64,000 bases of DNA from Variovorax sp. V93 (GCF_041154485.1 NZ_AP028669.1:620001-684000); one strand, 5' to 3'; shown: positions 25,526 to 35,468, counted from the first letter of the stretch. The notes: a model not told the origin generated them from the letters alone. Numbers and translations: made by a program.

Positions 25526-27418
25526 ATGGACCCTCGGCTGCTGAACCTGTATGAACAGGAACTGCGCTATTTCCGCGAGAGCTCCTCGGAGTTCGCGCGC
25601 GCCTTTCCGAAGATCGCGCACCGCCTGGGCATCGAAGGCCAGGAGGTCGCCGATCCGTACGTCGAGCGGCTGATCGAGGCCACGGCCTTCCTGTCGGCGC
25701 GCGTCAATCTCAAGCTCGACGCCGAATACCCGCGCTTCACGGGCCACCTGCTCGATATCGTCTATCCGAATTTCCTCGCGCCCACGCCGGCGATGGCGGT
25801 CGTCTCGTTCTCGCCCGATCTCGACGACGCCAACCTCGCGACCGGTCCGAAGCTGCCGCGCGGCGCCGGGCTGCGCGCGCGCCAGGCCGTGGGCCAGAAC
25901 ACGCATTGCGAGTTCCGCACGGCGAGCGCATTGCGCATCTGGCCGGTCGAGGTGCGGCGCGCCCAGTACTTCACCTATGCGCCCGATCTGCCGCTCGCCA
26001 CGCACCCCCAGTCCCGTGCCATCCGCGGCGGCCTGCGCATCATGCTGCATGCGACGGCGGGGCTCAACTTCAGCCAGATCGCGCTCGACGAGCTGGTGCT
26101 GCACCTGGGCGGCGCCGAAGACGTGGCCTGGCAGCTGCAGGAGTGCGCGCTGGGCCAGCCCATCGGCGTGATGGTGCGGCCGCTGTCGCCCACCGGCGCC
26201 TTGCAGGGCGCCGCGCAGAGCCTGCCGGCCACGGCGATCCAGCCGGTCGGCTTCGAGGACGACGAGGCGCTGCTGCCGGTCACGGCCACCGGCTTCTCGG
26301 GCTTTCGCCTGCTGCAGGAGTACTTCGCGTTTCCACAGCGCTTCCAGTTCCTGCGCATCGCCGGGCTGCAATCGGTGCTCTCGGCGATGCCGGTCGCCGA
26401 GGTCGAGCTCGTGCTGCTGTTCTCGCGCGGCGATGCGGCGCTCGAAAAGCTGGTGAGCGCCGACAACGTGCAGCTGCACTGCGTGCCGGTGGTCAACCTG
26501 TTCAACAAGCGGCTCGACCGCGTGCCGCTGACCGAAGGCGTGAGCCAGTTCCACCTGGTGCCCGACCGCACGCGGCCGCAGGACTTCGAGGTGCACACCG
26601 TCACCGAGGTGATCGGCCATGGCGCGCCCGGTGCCGATGCCACGGCGGCCGAGCAGGTGTTCCGGCCGTTCTATTCGGCCTTCCATGGCACGCGGCACAG
26701 CCACCCGGCCTACTTCACGACCACGCGCGAGCCGCGCATGCTGTCGGTGCGCCAGCGCACCGAGGGCCATCGCAGCAGCCACATCGGCTCCGAGGTCTAC
26801 ATGCAGATCGTCGATCCGCAGCAAGCGCCGTACGCCGCCACGCTGCGGCAGCTCGCGGTGACGGCCATGTGCACCAACCGCGACCTGCCGCTGCTGATGC
26901 CGCTGGGCCGCGACAACGACTTCGATTGCGTCGATTCCTTCCCCGTGCAGCGCGTGCGCATGGTGCGCGGCCCGTCGCGGCCGGTGTCGCCGGTGGTGAG
27001 CCAGGGGCTGGGCTGGCGGGTGGTCGATCACCTGGCGCTCAACTACCTCTCGATCTCCGACAGCACGCCGGAACAGGGCGCCGCCGCCTTGCGCGAAACG
27101 CTGATGCTCTATGCCACGCACGCCGACGAGATGCGCCAGGGCCAGGTGCGCGGGCTGCTCTCGGTGAAAGCCAAGCCCGTGGCGCGCCGCCTGCCGCTCA
27201 AGGGGCCGATCGCCTTCGGGCGCGGGCTCGAGGTGACGCTCGAGGTCGACAAGGACGCATTCCACGGCCACAGCGTGTTCCTGTTCGGCGCGGTGATGGC
27301 GCGCTTTCTCGCGCGCCACGTGGAGGTCAACCATTTCGTCGAGACCGTGCTGCGCGTGGCGGGCAAGGGCGAGACCATGCGATGGAGGCCGCTGTGCGGG
27401 ACCCGGCAGATTCTGTAG
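25526..27418 (+). CDS. tssF: T6SS baseplate protein TssF
   Basis: The 630-residue product begins MDPRLLNLYEQELRYFRESS, the TssF (VasA/ImpG) signature, followed by FARAFPKIAHRLG and FTGHLLDIVYPNFLAPTP. TssF pairs with TssG as the baseplate wedge around the VgrG hub. The C-terminus RHVEVNHFVETVLR is also typical. It overlaps tssG by 37 bases, so the pair is translationally coupled. Confidence 0.95.
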   Translation: MDPRLLNLYEQELRYFRESSSEFARAFPKIAHRLGIEGQEVADPYVERLIEATAFLSARVNLKLDAEYPRFTGHLLDIVYPNFLAPTPAMAVVSFSPDLDDANLATGPKLPRGAGLRARQAVGQNTHCEFRTASALRIWPVEVRRAQYFTYAPDLPLATHPQSRAIRGGLRIMLHATAGLNFSQIALDELVLHLGGAEDVAWQLQECALGQPIGVMVRPLSPTGALQGAAQSLPATAIQPVGFEDDEALLPVTATGFSGFRLLQEYFAFPQRFQFLRIAGLQSVLSAMPVAEVELVLLFSRGDAALEKLVSADNVQLHCVPVVNLFNKRLDRVPLTEGVSQFHLVPDRTRPQDFEVHTVTEVIGHGAPGADATAAEQVFRPFYSAFHGTRHSHPAYFTTTREPRMLSVRQRTEGHRSSHIGSEVYMQIVDPQQAPYAATLRQLAVTAMCTNRDLPLLMPLGRDNDFDCVDSFPVQRVRMVRGPSRPVSPVVSQGLGWRVVDHLALNYLSISDSTPEQGAAALRETLMLYATHADEMRQGQVRGLLSVKAKPVARRLPLKGPIAFGRGLEVTLEVDKDAFHGHSVFLFGAVMARFLARHVEVNHFVETVLRVAGKGETMRWRPLCGTRQIL

Positions 27419-28473
27419 CCGGGAGAGTCGACACCGCGCTGCGCGGGTGGTCGGCCGAGCCGTGGTCCTTCGACTACTTCGCGGTGCTGCGCCGGCTGGA
27501 GTCGGTGGCCGCGACCACGCCGCGCTGGGGCCGCGCATTGCTGCCGAGCGCGGAGCCGGTGCGCGTGGGGCAGGAGCCGTCGCTGTCGTTCGCGCCGGCC
27601 AGCTTCAGCCGCTTCGAGCCGGCAAGCACGCATTCGCCGCCGCGCCTGCGCCAGCATTTCTTCAGCTATGTCGGGCCCAACGGTCCGCTGCCGGTTCATT
27701 TGAGCGACTTCATCCGCGAGCGCAGCCTGAACCATGGCGATCCGACCTGGCTGGCCTTTCTCGACAGCTTCCTGCACCGCTTCTCGCTGCACTTCTATCG
27801 CGCATGGGCGCAGGCGCGGCCCGCGGTGGCGCTCGACCGGCCGGGCGAGGACCGCTTCCGCCTGCAGGTCGGCGCCTTCGTGGGCATTGGCACGCCGGGG
27901 CGCATCGAGCGCGACGAGGTGCACGACGATGCGCGCCTGCATTTCTCGGGCTGGCTCGCGCGCCGCGTGCACAACGCAGAGAGCGTGGAATCCGTGCTGA
28001 GCAGCTATTTCGGCGTGCCGGTGAAGCTCGAGCGCTGGGTCGGCCACTGGATGAGCCTGCCCGCCGGCGAGCTCACGCGGCTGGGGCAGGGCGAGAGGTC
28101 GCGCTCGATGGGCATGGGCGCGATGCTCGGCATGCGCGCGTGGGACCGGCAGCACCGCGTGCGCCTGCACATCGGCCCGCTCACGCTCGCGCAGTACCGC
28201 ATGTTTCTGCCGATCGGCAATGCGCAGCCGGTGCTGCAGCGCTGGATGCAGCAGCTGCTCGGCGACGAATTCGAATGGGACGCCGAGCTGGCGCTCGAGA
28301 AGGCCGAGGTACCCGCCACGCGCCTCGGCCAGGCCAAAGGCAGCGCGCCGCGCCTGGGCTGGGTCTCGTGGCTCGGACAGCGCACGCGCGCGAAGGACGC
28401 GGCGGACGTGCGCATCGGCAGCCGCCCGATGAGCGCCCGTACCGCCCGGGCCACCGTGGGAGCCGCCGCATGA
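27382..28473 (+). CDS. tssG: T6SS baseplate protein TssG
   Basis: The 363-residue product fits TssG (VasB/ImpH): EPWSFDYFAVLRRLES, SLSFAPASFSRFE, FFSYVGPNGPLPVHLSDFI and the YRMFLPIGNAQPVLQRWMQQLLGDEFEWD region. It forms the wedge with TssF. The ATG at 27382 lies inside tssF. The upstream frame extends much further but overlaps tssF out of register. It ends with a short basic tail and overlaps the next gene by ATGA. Confidence 0.94.
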   Translation: MEAAVRDPADSVAGRVDTALRGWSAEPWSFDYFAVLRRLESVAATTPRWGRALLPSAEPVRVGQEPSLSFAPASFSRFEPASTHSPPRLRQHFFSYVGPNGPLPVHLSDFIRERSLNHGDPTWLAFLDSFLHRFSLHFYRAWAQARPAVALDRPGEDRFRLQVGAFVGIGTPGRIERDEVHDDARLHFSGWLARRVHNAESVESVLSSYFGVPVKLERWVGHWMSLPAGELTRLGQGERSRSMGMGAMLGMRAWDRQHRVRLHIGPLTLAQYRMFLPIGNAQPVLQRWMQQLLGDEFEWDAELALEKAEVPATRLGQAKGSAPRLGWVSWLGQRTRAKDAADVRIGSRPMSARTARATVGAAA

Positions 28474-29804
28474 CGACGACGCCAGCGTACCCGGACACGA
28501 TGACGCACGCGGCCGCGCTGGCGCAAGCCGCGGCCCTGGTCAAGGCGCAGCAGCTGGACGCGGCGGACGAATTGCTCGACCGCCTCCTGGAGGCCGCGCC
28601 GGCCGACCCCGACGCCCTGCACTACCGGGGCTTGCTGCGCCATGCGCAAGGCCGCAGCGACGAGAGCATCGCGCTGATCGGACGGTCGCTCACGCTGCAA
28701 CCCGCGCAGAGCGGCGCCTGGAACAACCTGGGCAACCTGCTGGTCGAGGCCGGCCGCATCGACGATGCAATGCGCGCCTACGGCAACAGCGTCTCCTTCG
28801 CAAAAGGAGGCGACGAGGGCGCCGATGCGCTGAGCAACATCGCATCGCTCGAACGCCGCAAGGGCCACTGGCAAGCCGCCGAGCGTTTCAGCCGCCAGGC
28901 GATCGAACTGCGGCCGGAATTCAGCGAGGCCTGGTACAACCTGTCGATCGCGCTGATGGAACAGGGGCGCATCCATGAGAGCGTCATTGCCAACAGCCGT
29001 GCGGTGCTGCTGCAGCCGCGCAACCTGAGCGCCCGCTCGCAGGTGATTCGCGCGCTGGAACTGCTCGGCGAGCATGAGCAGGCCCTCGGCATGTACCGGG
29101 AATGGCTGGCCGAAGATCCAGGCAATCCCGTGGTCACGCATCTGCTGGCCGCCTGCGAGGGGCATGCGCCCGCGCGCGCCAGCGACGGCTATGTGGAGAC
29201 CGTGTTCGACAGCTACGCCGGAAGCTTCGACGCCAGCCTGGAGAAGCTGCACTACCGCGCGCCCGAGCTGGTGGCGCAGGCGGTGCAGGAAATGCATGGC
29301 GCGCCGGCCGCGAGTCTGGCGGTGGTCGATGCCGGCTGCGGCACCGGACTCTGCGCGCCGCTGCTGCGGCCCTGGGCCGCGCACCTGGCCGGTTGCGACC
29401 TGTCGGTCGGCATGCTGCAGCGCGCCGAGCAACGCGGCGGCTACGACGTGCTGCACAAGGCCGAGCTCACCCACTACCTGCAGACCCAACCCGGCCGCTT
29501 CGACCTGGTGGTGTCGGCTGACACGCTGTGCTACTTCGGCGACCTGCACGAGGTGCTGGCAGCCGCCGCGCGCGCGCTGCGCCCGGCAGGCGGGGTGGTG
29601 TTCACGGTCGAGGCCATGCCCGGGGGCCAGGACGACTTCAGGCTCGAAGGCAGCGGCCGCTACCGCCATGCGGCCGCGCATCTCGACGCCTGCCTTGCGG
29701 CCGCCGGTTTCGGTGCCGTGCGCATCGAGCCGATCGTCCCGCGCCGCGAAGCGGGGCAGGACGTGCAGGGATGGCTGGCGAGCGCAAGGCTTTCTGCGCA
29801 TTGA
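28470..29804 (+). CDS. TPR-repeat SAM-dependent methyltransferase
   Basis: The 444-residue product has four to five tetratricopeptide repeats at about 15-215 (AAADPDALHYRGLLRHAQG-like, AWNNLGNLLVEAGRIDDAM, AWYNLSIALMEQGRIHESV, EHEQALGMYREWL). A class I methyltransferase domain (about 240-444) has the SAM-binding motif VVDAGCGTGLCAPLL near 286-300 and FDLVVSADTLCYFGDL. Similar two-domain proteins methylate partners held by the TPR. It lies between tssG and clpV and overlaps tssG by ATGA, so it belongs to the T6SS operon, although it is not a core or usual accessory gene. The target is unknown; a T6SS structural or regulatory protein is a reasonable guess. Confidence 0.85.
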   Translation: MTTTPAYPDTMTHAAALAQAAALVKAQQLDAADELLDRLLEAAPADPDALHYRGLLRHAQGRSDESIALIGRSLTLQPAQSGAWNNLGNLLVEAGRIDDAMRAYGNSVSFAKGGDEGADALSNIASLERRKGHWQAAERFSRQAIELRPEFSEAWYNLSIALMEQGRIHESVIANSRAVLLQPRNLSARSQVIRALELLGEHEQALGMYREWLAEDPGNPVVTHLLAACEGHAPARASDGYVETVFDSYAGSFDASLEKLHYRAPELVAQAVQEMHGAPAASLAVVDAGCGTGLCAPLLRPWAAHLAGCDLSVGMLQRAEQRGGYDVLHKAELTHYLQTQPGRFDLVVSADTLCYFGDLHEVLAAAARALRPAGGVVFTVEAMPGGQDDFRLEGSGRYRHAAAHLDACLAAAGFGAVRIEPIVPRREAGQDVQGWLASARLSAH

Positions 29805-29873
29805 CGCCGGATACGGATCGTCGAACTTCGAATTTACCGGCATGAATCGTCTTCAACAGATACGGAGTCTTCC

Positions 29874-32603
29874 ATGAGTGAAATCAGTCGCACCGCCCTT
29901 TTCGGCAAGCTCAACTCGCTGGCCTACAAGGCCATCGAAGGCGCCACGGTGTTCTGCAAGATGCGGGGCAATCCGTACGTGGAACTGGAGCACTGGTTCG
30001 CCCAGCTGCTGCAGGCGCAGGACTCCGACCTGCACCGCGTGATCCAGCACTACGGGCTCGACGTGTCCGTCATCGCCAAGGACATGACGGCCGCGCTCGA
30101 CCGCCTGCCGCGCGGCGCCACCGCGATCAGCGACTTCTCCCCGCACATCGAGAACGCCATCGAGCGCGCCTGGACCTATGCCACGCTGCAGTTCGGCGAG
30201 GCGCAGGTGCGCACCGGCTACCTCCTGGTGGGCATGCTGAAGACGCAGAGCCTGCGCAATCCGCTGTTCGGTTTGTCGAAGCAGTTCGAGAAGGTCAAGG
30301 TCGAGGACCTGGCCGACAACTTCGCGAAGATCTGCGACGCCTCGCCCGAATCGCAGATGCGCGCGCAGGACGGCACCGGCATGGGCAGCGGCGCTCCGGG
30401 CGAGGACAGCGGCGCCATGGCGCCCGCCGCCATGGGCAAGGGCGATGCGCTCAAGAAGTTCGCGGTCGACCTCACCGAGAAGGCGAAGAAAGGCGAGATG
30501 GACCCGATCACCGGGCGCGACGAGGAGATCCGCCAGATCGTCGACATCCTGATGCGCCGCCGCCAGAACAATCCGCTGCTCACAGGCGAGGCCGGCGTCG
30601 GCAAGACGGCCGTGGTCGAAGGCTTCGCGCAGCGCCTGGCGCGCGGCGACGTACCGCCGCAGCTGAAGGATGTGAAGCTGCTCACGCTCGACATCGGCCT
30701 GCTGCAGGCCGGCGCGAGCATGAAGGGCGAGTTCGAGCAGCGCCTGCGCCAGGTGATCGACGAGGTGCAGGCATCGCCCACGCCCATCATTCTCTTCATC
30801 GACGAGATCCATACGCTGGTGGGCGCGGGCGGCGCGGCCGGCACCGGCGATGCGGCCAACCTGCTGAAGCCGGCGCTGGCGCGCGGCAACCTGCGCACCA
30901 TCGGCGCCACCACCTGGGCCGAGTACAAGAAGTACATCGAGAAAGACCCGGCGCTGACGCGGCGCTTCCAGGTCGTGCAGGTGCCCGAGCCCGACGAGGT
31001 CAAGGCCATCCTGATGCTGCGCGGCGTGGCCAGCGTGCTCGAGAAGCACCACCGCGTGCAGCTGCTCGACGAGGCCATCGAGGCAGCCGTGAAGCTGAGC
31101 CACCGCTACATTCCCGCGCGCCAGTTGCCCGACAAGGCCGTGAGCCTGCTGGACACGGCCTGCGCCCGCGTGGCCGTGTCGCAGCATGCGACGCCTCCCG
31201 AGGTGGAGGACTGCATGCGCCGCATCGAGGGGCTCACGGTCGAGCAGGAGATCATCGGCCGCGAGGAAGCCATCGGCATCGACGTGACCAAGCGCGCTGC
31301 GCAGGTGTCGGCGCTGCTGGCCGAGTCGAAGGTGCAGCTCGAGGCGCTCAATGCGCGCTGGCAGGAGGAGAAGGGCTTGGTCGACCGGCTGCTGGAATTG
31401 CGCAGCAAATTGCGCGCGGGGAGCAAGCCGGTGGACACTGCTTCCGCCGAGGGCGATGCGAAAGCCGATGTGCCCCCATCCCAGCCCTCCCCCGGCGGGG
31501 GAGGGAGCGAAGACCGGGCTGCGCTGCTTGAAGAACTGCATGCGCTGCAGGCAAAGATCCATGCGGTGCAGGGCGAATCGCCGCTGATCCTGCCCTCGGT
31601 CGACGAGCAGGCCGTGGCCTCGGTGGTGGCCGACTGGACCGGCATTCCCGTCGGCCGCATGGTCAAGAACGAAGTCGAGGCGGTGCTCAAGCTCGCCGAC
31701 ACGCTGAACCAGCGCGTCATCGGCCAGAAGCACGGCCTCGAGATGATCGCGCGCCGCATTCAAACGTCTCGCGCGCGGCTGGACAACCCGCAAAAGCCCA
31801 TCGGCGTGTTCATGCTCTGCGGCACCTCGGGCGTGGGCAAGACCGAGACCGCGCTGGCGCTGGCCGAGGCGCTCTACGGCGGCGAGCAGAACATCATCAC
31901 CATCAACATGAGCGAGTTCCAGGAGGCGCACACCGTCTCCACGCTCAAGGGCGCGCCGCCGGGCTACGTGGGCTACGGCGAGGGCGGCATCCTGACCGAG
32001 GCCGTGCGCCGCCGGCCCTACAGCGTGGTGCTGCTCGACGAGGTGGAAAAAGCCCACCCCGACGTGCACGAGATCTTCTTCCAGGTGTTCGACAAGGGCT
32101 GGATGGAAGACGGCGAGGGCCGCATGATCGACTTCAAGAACACGATCATCCTGCTGACCACCAACGCCGGCAGCGAGCTCGTGATGAGCATGTGCCGCGA
32201 CCCGGAGCTGCTGCCCGACTCCAACGCGCTGGCCGATGCACTCAAGGCGCCGCTGATGAAGGTGTTCCCACCCGCGCTGCTGGGCCGCATCGTCACCATT
32301 CCCTACTACCCGCTGTCGCCCGAGATGATGAAGAAGATCGTGCGGCTGCAGCTGGGCCGCATCAAGAAGCGCGTGGAAACCAACCACGGCGTGCCCTTCG
32401 AGTACAGCGACGCGGTGGTCGACCAGGTGGTTGCGCGCTGCCAGGACCCGGAGTCCGGCGGGCGCGTGATCGACGCGATCCTGACGAACACCGTGCTGCC
32501 GACGATTTCGGTCGAATACCTGCAGCGTCTGGCGTCGGGCGGCGAGATTCGCCGCGTGGCGCTCGACGTGAAGGATGCCGACTTCACCTACGCCTTCGAC
32601 TGA
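29874..32603 (+). CDS. clpV: T6SS sheath-disassembly ATPase ClpV (TssH)
   Basis: The 909-residue product is a two-domain AAA+ unfoldase. It has a Clp-N domain (about 1-150), first Walker A GEAGVGKT at 238-245 with FIDEIHTLVGAGG, a middle coiled-coil domain (about 420-580), second Walker A GTSGVGKT at 650-657 with LLDEVEKAHPDV, and a Clp C-terminal domain. ClpV disassembles contracted TssB/TssC sheath. The middle domain carries a foreign-looking Pro/Gly stretch (about 533-545) encoded by a REP-like palindrome. The start follows ACGGAG; the 69-base gap before it is the longest since the Hcp-like gene. Confidence 0.96.
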   Translation: MSEISRTALFGKLNSLAYKAIEGATVFCKMRGNPYVELEHWFAQLLQAQDSDLHRVIQHYGLDVSVIAKDMTAALDRLPRGATAISDFSPHIENAIERAWTYATLQFGEAQVRTGYLLVGMLKTQSLRNPLFGLSKQFEKVKVEDLADNFAKICDASPESQMRAQDGTGMGSGAPGEDSGAMAPAAMGKGDALKKFAVDLTEKAKKGEMDPITGRDEEIRQIVDILMRRRQNNPLLTGEAGVGKTAVVEGFAQRLARGDVPPQLKDVKLLTLDIGLLQAGASMKGEFEQRLRQVIDEVQASPTPIILFIDEIHTLVGAGGAAGTGDAANLLKPALARGNLRTIGATTWAEYKKYIEKDPALTRRFQVVQVPEPDEVKAILMLRGVASVLEKHHRVQLLDEAIEAAVKLSHRYIPARQLPDKAVSLLDTACARVAVSQHATPPEVEDCMRRIEGLTVEQEIIGREEAIGIDVTKRAAQVSALLAESKVQLEALNARWQEEKGLVDRLLELRSKLRAGSKPVDTASAEGDAKADVPPSQPSPGGGGSEDRAALLEELHALQAKIHAVQGESPLILPSVDEQAVASVVADWTGIPVGRMVKNEVEAVLKLADTLNQRVIGQKHGLEMIARRIQTSRARLDNPQKPIGVFMLCGTSGVGKTETALALAEALYGGEQNIITINMSEFQEAHTVSTLKGAPPGYVGYGEGGILTEAVRRRPYSVVLLDEVEKAHPDVHEIFFQVFDKGWMEDGEGRMIDFKNTIILLTTNAGSELVMSMCRDPELLPDSNALADALKAPLMKVFPPALLGRIVTIPYYPLSPEMMKKIVRLQLGRIKKRVETNHGVPFEYSDAVVDQVVARCQDPESGGRVIDAILTNTVLPTISVEYLQRLASGGEIRRVALDVKDADFTYAFD
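31472..31506. repeat. REP-like palindrome inside clpV
   Basis: CCCTCCCCC-GGC-GGGGGAGGG at 31485-31505 is a perfect 9-base-pair palindrome. With its left flank GCCCCCATCCCAGCC it matches the right half of the doublet in the caspase gene, including that flank. It is read in frame as a Pro/Ser/Gly-rich linker within the middle domain of ClpV, between predicted helices, where extra residues should be tolerated. Confidence 0.75.
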
Positions 32604-32630
32604 GCCGCTTCCACCTTCAAGAGAAAAAGA

Positions 32631-35447
32631 ATGGCCGACCACGAGTTCCGCATCGAGACAGATTCACCCGCCAAGGACGACCTGATGTTCTGGCGCATCG
32701 TGGGCCACGAGGCGCTGGCGCGTCCCTCGGCCTACGAGCTCACGGTGCTGTCGAAGAGCAAGGCGCTCGATGCCAAGGACATCCTCGGCCGTGCCTTCGA
32801 CGTGGTCATCCAGTTCCAGGACAAGGACGGCGGCGTGCACGAGCGCCACTGCCAGGGCCACGCGGTGCGCTTCGTCCGGGCCGGGCATGTGGGCCGGCAT
32901 TTCGAATACCGCATCACGCTGCGCTCGTGGTTCTGGCTGCTCACCAAGCGCACCAACTCGCGCATCCTGCAGGACAAGAAGGTGCTCGAGGTGCTCGACG
33001 CGGTCTTTGAAGACAGCCCGATCAAGCGCTTCAAGAAGACCAAGGCCGGCAACGTCATCGGAACGCACAACCCGCGGCGCTATTGCGTGCAGCACCAGGA
33101 GAGCGACTACCGCTTCCTCTCCCGTCTGCTGGAGGACGAGGGCATCTATTACTGGTTCGACGCGCACGACGCGCCGGGCACCATGCACCTGTCGGATGCG
33201 AGCGACCTGGCCCACGAGAAGCTGCCGGTGGAAGGCACCTTGCGCTACATGCCCAGCGACGCCAGCGAAGCGCGCCACAACGAGATTTCGCGCTGGGTGA
33301 GCTCGCGCCAGTTCGACACCGGCAAGCAGGCCTCGCGCGACAGCGATTTCAAGGCGATCAAGAAGAAGCTGGGCGCCGTCATCGATGCGAAGGACGATCA
33401 CGAGCTCGCCGATTTCGAGGAGTTCGAGTTCCCGGGCGGCTACTTCACCGGCGATGACGGCGAGAACCGGACCAAGCTGCGCGGCGAGGAACTCAATGCG
33501 CGCCGCGACCGCCACTGGGCGCTGACCTCCTGGCCCGACGTGACGGCCGGCCGCAGCTTCAAGTTCGAAGGCGATCCCGACGGCACGCGCAACGGCGAGT
33601 ACGTGATCGCGGCCTGCACCTTCATGGCAAGCCACCCCGGCTATGAAAGCGTGGGCGCCGGCGCGGCCGTTTCGCAGGATGTGCACTCGGCGCTGGCCGA
33701 CGTGCTGCAGGACGATGCGGTGAACGCTGACACGCTGCAGGTGCTGGAAGACCTGATCGCCAGCACGCCGATGCTCAACGCGTCGCAGCCGGGCACCAGC
33801 GCCTTCCTGATCACCGCGATACCGATGGAGCGCGCCTACCGGCCGCCGCGCCTCACGCCGCGCGTGACCATGCCCGGTCCGCAGACCGCCATCGTGGTCG
33901 GCCCCGCCGGCGATGAGCTGCACGTGGACGACCATGGCCGCGTGAAGGTGCACTTCCACTGGGACCGCTACGACGAGAGCAACGAGAAGTCGACCTGCTG
34001 GGTGCGCGTGTCGCAGCCCTGGGGCGGCAAGGGCTGGGGCGGGTATTTCATCCCGCGCATCGGCCAGGAGGTGATCGTCGACTTCATCAACGGCGACCCC
34101 GACCGTCCGATCATCGTCGGGCGGGTCTACAACGACGACCAGCCCATTCCCTACAAGTCGCCCACGCAGAGCGGCTTCAAGACCCGCTCCACGCCCGGCG
34201 GCGGTCCCGCGAACTACAACGAGATCATGTTCGAGGACAAGAAGGGCGAGGAGAACATCAACATCCATGCCGAGCTGGACATGAGCCGCAGCGTGGAGAG
34301 GGATGACTCGACCACGGTGGACCGCGACCAGACGGTGACGGTCAAGCGCGACCAGACGAACCACGTGGACCGCGACCGCAAGAGCACAGTGACGCGCAAC
34401 GACACCAACATGGTGGTGGTCAACCAGAAGAACACGGTCAAGGGCAACCAGAACAACCAGGTGGTGGGCAACCGCGAGACCTTCGTCGACAGCAACGACA
34501 CGTTGACGGTGGCCGGCACCCGCACCACCGACGTGACTGGTGCACGCAGCGACACCTCGCGTGCCGGCGAAACGCGCAATGTCATCGGCAACCAGACCAT
34601 CAGCGTCACCGGCAATGTGACCTACAAGGCCGCGAAGATGAGCTTCGAGGCCGGCCACATCGACTGGCTGGTGACCGGCGCCAGCAGCAAGTACATCACC
34701 GTTCCCACCGGGCCGCTGGGGTTGATGGCCAACAAGATCAAGCTCATGAGCAACACCGGCATCGAGATGATGGCGGCGGGCAACATCGATGCGACCTCGG
34801 TCGGATCGAACACCACGGTGCTGGGGCCCAACACCAGCGGCTACATCGGCAACAACAGCGAAGCCAACATCGGCATGGCGCGATCGACCTTCATGGGACT
34901 GAGCATCGATAACGCGCTGGCGCTCGCCATCTCGAACTTTGCCGGCGTGGCGATCGAGAACACGCTCGGCATCAAGCTGGTGAACTGCGTCGCGCCCGAG
35001 ATCGAATCGGTGGGGATGGACTTCAAGCAGGCGCCGCTGCACACCTTCACGCCAGGGGTAGGCGCGGGCGCCGCGGCTGGAGCAGCCGCGGCCGGCGTGC
35101 TGGGTGCGGTGGCGGGCGCTGCGACTGCCTTCAAGGACGTGAAAGCCACCCTCAAGCAGTATGCCGACGCGGCCAAGGCGCTCGACGAAGCCGCAGCCGA
35201 GGCACTCGACCAGAAGTTGCCGGGTCTCGCGGGCCGCCTGTCTTCGCTGGCGGGCGCGACGCGCAACCGGCGCATCGAAGGCATCATCGGCGCGATCCCG
35301 GTGGTGGGCACGGTGGCCGTCGCGGCGGCTGAAGGCATCATCGAACACGAGGGCATGAAGACCACGGCCGAGCAGACCGCAGACCTTGCCAAGACGCGAA
35401 ACGCGGACGACACGGCAGCGCCTCCCCCACCGCCCGAAGACGACTGA
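32631..35447 (+). CDS. vgrG: T6SS spike protein VgrG, copy 1, with C-terminal extension
   Basis: The 938-residue product has the gp27-like base (about 1-400, FRIETDSPAKDDLMFWRIVGHEALARP), the gp5-like OB domain (about 423-510, GRVKVHFHWDRYDE, GWGGYFIPRIGQEVIVDF) and a beta-helix needle of repeated units (about 540-720, VDRDQTVTV, VKGNQNNQVV). An extension from about 800 to 938 is Ala/Gly-rich and hydrophobic in two places (GAAAGAAAAGVLGAVAG, IIGAIPVVGTVAVAAAEGII) before an acidic tail. VgrG trimers form the puncture tip and carry effectors. The extension may bind an adaptor or act on membranes. The first two thirds are nearly identical to VgrG at 40357-42735. Confidence 0.95.
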   Translation: MADHEFRIETDSPAKDDLMFWRIVGHEALARPSAYELTVLSKSKALDAKDILGRAFDVVIQFQDKDGGVHERHCQGHAVRFVRAGHVGRHFEYRITLRSWFWLLTKRTNSRILQDKKVLEVLDAVFEDSPIKRFKKTKAGNVIGTHNPRRYCVQHQESDYRFLSRLLEDEGIYYWFDAHDAPGTMHLSDASDLAHEKLPVEGTLRYMPSDASEARHNEISRWVSSRQFDTGKQASRDSDFKAIKKKLGAVIDAKDDHELADFEEFEFPGGYFTGDDGENRTKLRGEELNARRDRHWALTSWPDVTAGRSFKFEGDPDGTRNGEYVIAACTFMASHPGYESVGAGAAVSQDVHSALADVLQDDAVNADTLQVLEDLIASTPMLNASQPGTSAFLITAIPMERAYRPPRLTPRVTMPGPQTAIVVGPAGDELHVDDHGRVKVHFHWDRYDESNEKSTCWVRVSQPWGGKGWGGYFIPRIGQEVIVDFINGDPDRPIIVGRVYNDDQPIPYKSPTQSGFKTRSTPGGGPANYNEIMFEDKKGEENINIHAELDMSRSVERDDSTTVDRDQTVTVKRDQTNHVDRDRKSTVTRNDTNMVVVNQKNTVKGNQNNQVVGNRETFVDSNDTLTVAGTRTTDVTGARSDTSRAGETRNVIGNQTISVTGNVTYKAAKMSFEAGHIDWLVTGASSKYITVPTGPLGLMANKIKLMSNTGIEMMAAGNIDATSVGSNTTVLGPNTSGYIGNNSEANIGMARSTFMGLSIDNALALAISNFAGVAIENTLGIKLVNCVAPEIESVGMDFKQAPLHTFTPGVGAGAAAGAAAAGVLGAVAGAATAFKDVKATLKQYADAAKALDEAAAEALDQKLPGLAGRLSSLAGATRNRRIEGIIGAIPVVGTVAVAAAEGIIEHEGMKTTAEQTADLAKTRNADDTAAPPPPPEDD

Positions 35448-35468
35448 CCAGGCAGCGCGCACGCAACC

